A program made the translations under genes and the position numbers. From an uncultured Senegalimassilia sp. (GTDB lineage: Bacteria > Actinomycetota > Coriobacteriia > Coriobacteriales > Eggerthellaceae), in the NCBI RefSeq assembly GCF_934632265.1, contig NZ_CAKTYH010000044.1, forward strand, positions 1-14,170: DNA of 14,170 bases, written 5' to 3'. Shown here one piece after another: positions 13,340-14,170 of this stretch. How positions within the stretch are numbered: position 1 is the stretch's first letter; each line of letters begins with the position of its first letter. The notes beneath the pieces were generated by a model. The model did not search any database, was not told where the DNA came from, and saw only the letters and a list, made by a program, of their open reading frames with translations.

Positions 13340-13807
13340 ATGCTGAAAGTTTCGAAGCGTACGTTGCTTTTAGTCGCCGGCATCGTTTGGCTTATCGCCG
13401 GCGGGAACATCGCTTGGCTGGGCATCCAGTCGTTCGCTCAGATGGATCAGGGAATCTGGTGGCTGCTCGTCATCGGCGCCGCCGTGGTGTTCACGTTGTT
13501 CCATATCAAGGTTTTCTCGAAGATGGTGGGCAAGCATGCCGTCCGCATCGCCGGTTATGAGGCCGAGCGCATCGGTATCTGGCATTTCTTCGACGTGCCG
13601 GGTTATGCCATGATGGCCATCATGATGACCGGCGGCATCTCCCTTCGTGCGTTCGGCCTGGTCCCCGTGTGGTTCATCGCGTTCTTCTACACGGGTCTGG
13701 GCGTTGCGCTGGCGCTTTCCGGCGCAAGCTTCCTTATCCGTTTCGCGCGTCGCGGCAACCGTCCCGCCCCGTGCCCGTTGGTTCCTCGCGCAGCTTCCCG
13801 CGGATAA
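13340..13807 (+). CDS. Small four-helix membrane protein of unknown function
   Basis: A 155-residue protein I cannot assign to a characterised family. Four hydrophobic segments are visible at about 8-29, 38-58, 86-102 and 107-133. A basic cytoplasmic-type loop, KVFSKMVGKHAVRIAGYEAE, lies between helices 2 and 3, followed by the short motif FFDVPGYAMMAIMMTGGISL. Proteins of similar layout occur as uncharacterised membrane proteins in Firmicutes and Actinobacteria, from memory. The C-terminal tail is Arg/Pro-rich and ends outside the last helix. The ATG at 13340 is preceded by GAGGGGG. The gene stands alone: an AT-rich palindromic region lies upstream and a strong terminator downstream, so it is likely a single regulated transcript. 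Confidence 0.8.
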   Translation: MLKVSKRTLLLVAGIVWLIAGGNIAWLGIQSFAQMDQGIWWLLVIGAAVVFTLFHIKVFSKMVGKHAVRIAGYEAERIGIWHFFDVPGYAMMAIMMTGGISLRAFGLVPVWFIAFFYTGLGVALALSGASFLIRFARRGNRPAPCPLVPRAASRG

Positions 13808-13830
13808 CCGTTGCTAATCGCATTTATCAT

Positions 13831-13858
13831 GAAGGCCCGCTCAACCGAGCGGGCCTTC
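13831..13858 (+). terminator. Intrinsic terminator after the membrane protein gene
   Basis: A perfect 12-bp stem, GAAGGCCCGCTC (13831-13842) with GAGCGGGCCTTC (13847-13858), has a 4-nt loop and begins 23 bases past the stop codon. The tail GCTTTGCTG is only weakly T-rich. It may also stop transcription from the convergent gene on the minus strand. Confidence 0.82.
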
Positions 13859-13865
13859 GCTTTGC

Positions 13866-13999
13866 TGTCGGGGGTTCCTGGCGAAGGGAGACCCCGACAA
13901 GGGGTAGTTCGGATCGGGAAGCGTCTTGCGAAGCTTTCCCAACCGCGGCTATGGCGCGTGCCGCTGGGGAAAACGGAACGGCCATAGCCTTTGGGGAAT
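13866..13999. repeat. Structured non-coding region between convergent genes
   Basis: TGTCGGGG (13866-13873) pairs with CCCCGACA (13892-13899). GGCTATGGC (13947-13955) pairs with GCCATAGCC (13981-13989) and is flanked by TTTCCCAA and TTGGGGAA, which extend the same helix by eight pairs with one G-U. The 224-base gap from 13859 to 14082 shows no believable gene. Short motifs here match the metG-tatD spacer, including CCTTCGCTTTGCTGT at 13854-13868 (14 of 15 bases) and GGCGAAGGGAGAC. A dispersed intergenic element or an RNA with secondary structure is possible. Confidence 0.5.
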
Positions 14000-14082
14000 C
14001 GCCACCTGGCGGTGCTCCTGCTTTCAGCCGGGGAAAAGGGGGCCGGTAGCGCGCATCGCCATGGGTGATTGCAGTTGGCAGG

Positions 14083-14170
14083 TTACTTGATGGCCTCGAA
14101 GCCTGCGGCAAGGTCGGCGATGATGTCGTCGATGTGCTCGGTGCCGATGGACAGGCGCACGGTGGTGGGC
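14083..14170 (-). CDS. PLP-dependent sulfhydrylase, C-terminal end (O-acetylhomoserine sulfhydrylase-like)
   Basis: Only the last 28 residues and the stop codon (TTA at 14083-14085 on the plus strand) are inside the window; the gene runs off the right edge. The fragment PTTVRLSIGTEHIDDIIADL followed by a short helical end is the very characteristic C-terminus of the Cys/Met-metabolism PLP-dependent enzyme family. There the RLSIG strand and EHIDDIIADL helix close the small domain. O-acetylhomoserine sulfhydrylase or cystathionine gamma-synthase are the most likely members. The choice between them cannot be made from this piece. It converges on the upstream membrane protein gene. Confidence 0.82.
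   Translation of the reverse strand, partial: PTTVRLSIGTEHIDDIIADLAAGFEAIK

Noticed and set aside
13827..14111. 94-residue minus-strand open frame in the convergent spacer
   Set aside because: It overlaps the sulfhydrylase C-terminus and the terminator stem, is Pro/Ala/Arg-rich as expected of random high-GC sequence, and spans inverted repeats. No family is recognisable.
1..14170. CRISPR, prophage, toxin-antitoxin or defence island
   Set aside because: No regularly spaced repeats, integrase, transposase, nuclease pair or other accessory signature was found. The content is housekeeping and metabolism.

Overview
This is a high-GC, gene-dense bacterial chromosome segment with ordinary housekeeping and metabolic content. 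The gene set and protein style suggest an anaerobic gut actinobacterium of the class Coriobacteriia, in or near Eggerthellaceae. The pointers are a metG-tatD-rsmA-veg block like that of Firmicutes, a de novo queuosine-precursor operon, a secreted coiled-coil cell-wall hydrolase, and start codons that look leaderless. This placement is inference from sequence style, not from a database match.

Layout. Positions 1-274 hold a cluster of 18-24 bp GGGGACGG-type repeats (REP-like) ahead of a 14-helix-type MFS drug exporter (275-1750, +). A secreted peptidoglycan hydrolase-like protein (1974-3134, -) converges on it, with a hairpin terminator between the two. Divergent from the hydrolase is metG (3375-4961, +), followed by a terminator and a hairpin-rich spacer. 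The next group is tatD, a flavodoxin-fold reductase-like gene and rsmA (5182-8202, +), whose reading frames overlap and are probably translationally coupled. Then come veg with its own promoter, a tRNA-Ala(CGC) with its own promoter and a strong terminator, and a HAD-family phosphatase (8912-9565).

The second half is a queuosine-precursor operon, queD-queE-queC-queF (9961-12651). Its leader contains a good -10 box, a candidate preQ1-I riboswitch aptamer (9770-9807) and a hairpin-plus-T-run attenuator (9814-9838). QueD, QueE and QueC convert dihydroneopterin triphosphate to preQ0, and QueF reduces preQ0 to preQ1, the presumed ligand of the leader switch. This gives a simple end-product feedback model. 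A textbook terminator closes the operon.

Downstream are a PAP2-family membrane phosphatase with an apparently leaderless promoter (12737-13258), a small four-helix membrane protein of unknown function behind an AT-rich palindromic control region (13340-13807), a strong terminator, and a structured non-coding stretch. The C-terminal end of a PLP-dependent sulfhydrylase (14083-14170, -) runs off the right edge.

I found no CRISPR array, prophage, transposase, toxin-antitoxin or defence system. The most interesting items are the candidate preQ1 riboswitch, the flavodoxin-like gene occupying the place where rnmV sits in Bacillus, and short motifs shared by two hairpin-rich intergenic regions (5011-5156 and 13854-13999).
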